In this document: positions 20,666 to 20,772 of the stretch, piece after piece
How positions within the stretch are numbered: position 1 is the first letter of the stretch
How the letters are laid out: the number at the start of each line of letters is the position of its first letter
IMG/VR virus record: IMGVR_UViG_3300021425_000234
Coordinates: 1 to 20,772 of that record
Direction: 5' to 3' (one strand)
Origin: a virus
Length of the DNA: 20,772 nt
Program-made: the position numbers and the translations under genes
The notes under the pieces: generated by a model
Told to the model about the DNA's origin: nothing
Database searches by the model: none
What the model saw: only the letters and a program-made list of their open reading frames with translations

Positions 20666-20772
20666 TGGTAGATCTTACAGAATTTGATAACCTTGCTGAC
20701 AAACAGATCAAAGCTGGTGGCGTTAAGATGTCCTTTGCATCTGTGCTTGCCATCATTACCTTTGTATCTACT
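20665..20772 (+). CDS. Membrane protein, N-terminal fragment, truncated by window end
   Basis: An ATG at 20665 overlaps the stop of the preceding gene (TGATG), and the frame is open for 36 codons to the edge. The visible protein starts VDLTEFDNLADKQIKAGG and then enters a hydrophobic stretch (VKMSFASVLAIITFVST), most likely a transmembrane helix. A short charged N-terminus before a membrane span, at the end of an exported-protein chain, suggests an inner-membrane partner of the preceding proteins. Its full length and function cannot be seen. Confidence 0.65.
   Translation, partial: MVDLTEFDNLADKQIKAGGVKMSFASVLAIITFVST

Overview
The window is the late structural end of a tailed-phage genome of the T7-like podovirus type, followed by a lysis and exported-protein region. 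All credible genes lie on the + strand. They are packed tightly, usually with ATGA, TAATG or longer stop/start overlaps. The order portal, scaffold, capsid, tail tube A, tail nozzle B, internal (ejection) proteins, tail fibre and holin-like gene is the T7 late-gene order. The DNA is AT-rich. The fibre carries 'SSGNVGIGT'-type repeats, and the small genes behind it look like families common in marine phage genomes. I infer a marine podovirus of a Gram-negative host (exported proteins with signal peptides, periplasm-style cysteine pairs). The exact family and host cannot be fixed from this sequence. No integrase, polymerase, terminase, RNA gene or CRISPR array is present.

Layout. 1-3453 is head morphogenesis: the C-terminal part of the portal, a small Bbp19-like protein, the scaffold, a T7 gp13-like GNAT-fold protein placed unusually between scaffold and capsid, and the major capsid protein. 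A strong hairpin with a TTCG loop follows the capsid gene (3460-3477), where T7 has its late terminator. 3504-13379 encodes the tail tube and nozzle (gp11- and gp12-like) and three internal virion proteins (gp14-like, then 1012 and 1203 residues). These would form the DNA-ejection apparatus; I see no transglycosylase motif in them. 13447-16968 is a 1173-residue tail fibre: a T7-type N-terminal adaptor, about 21 in-register 10-residue repeats, an Ala/Ser/Thr-rich heptad stretch, and a repetitive beta-rich distal part.

17033-18049 holds four small proteins. Two have very strong ribosome binding sites, one is an acidic helical protein, and the last is a 63-residue XhlA/holin-like protein with a single membrane span.

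18051-20772 is the most interesting part. It is a chain of overlapping genes in which at least five consecutive products carry signal peptides: a cysteine-containing protein with a C-terminal membrane anchor, a 287-residue secreted protein with an acidic tail, a pilin-like protein with N- and C-terminal cysteines, a small beta-rich protein that resembles a periplasmic chaperone, and a second cysteine-domain protein that appears paralogous to the first. It ends in a truncated membrane-protein gene. I read it as a phage-encoded envelope or surface assembly module whose function is unknown.
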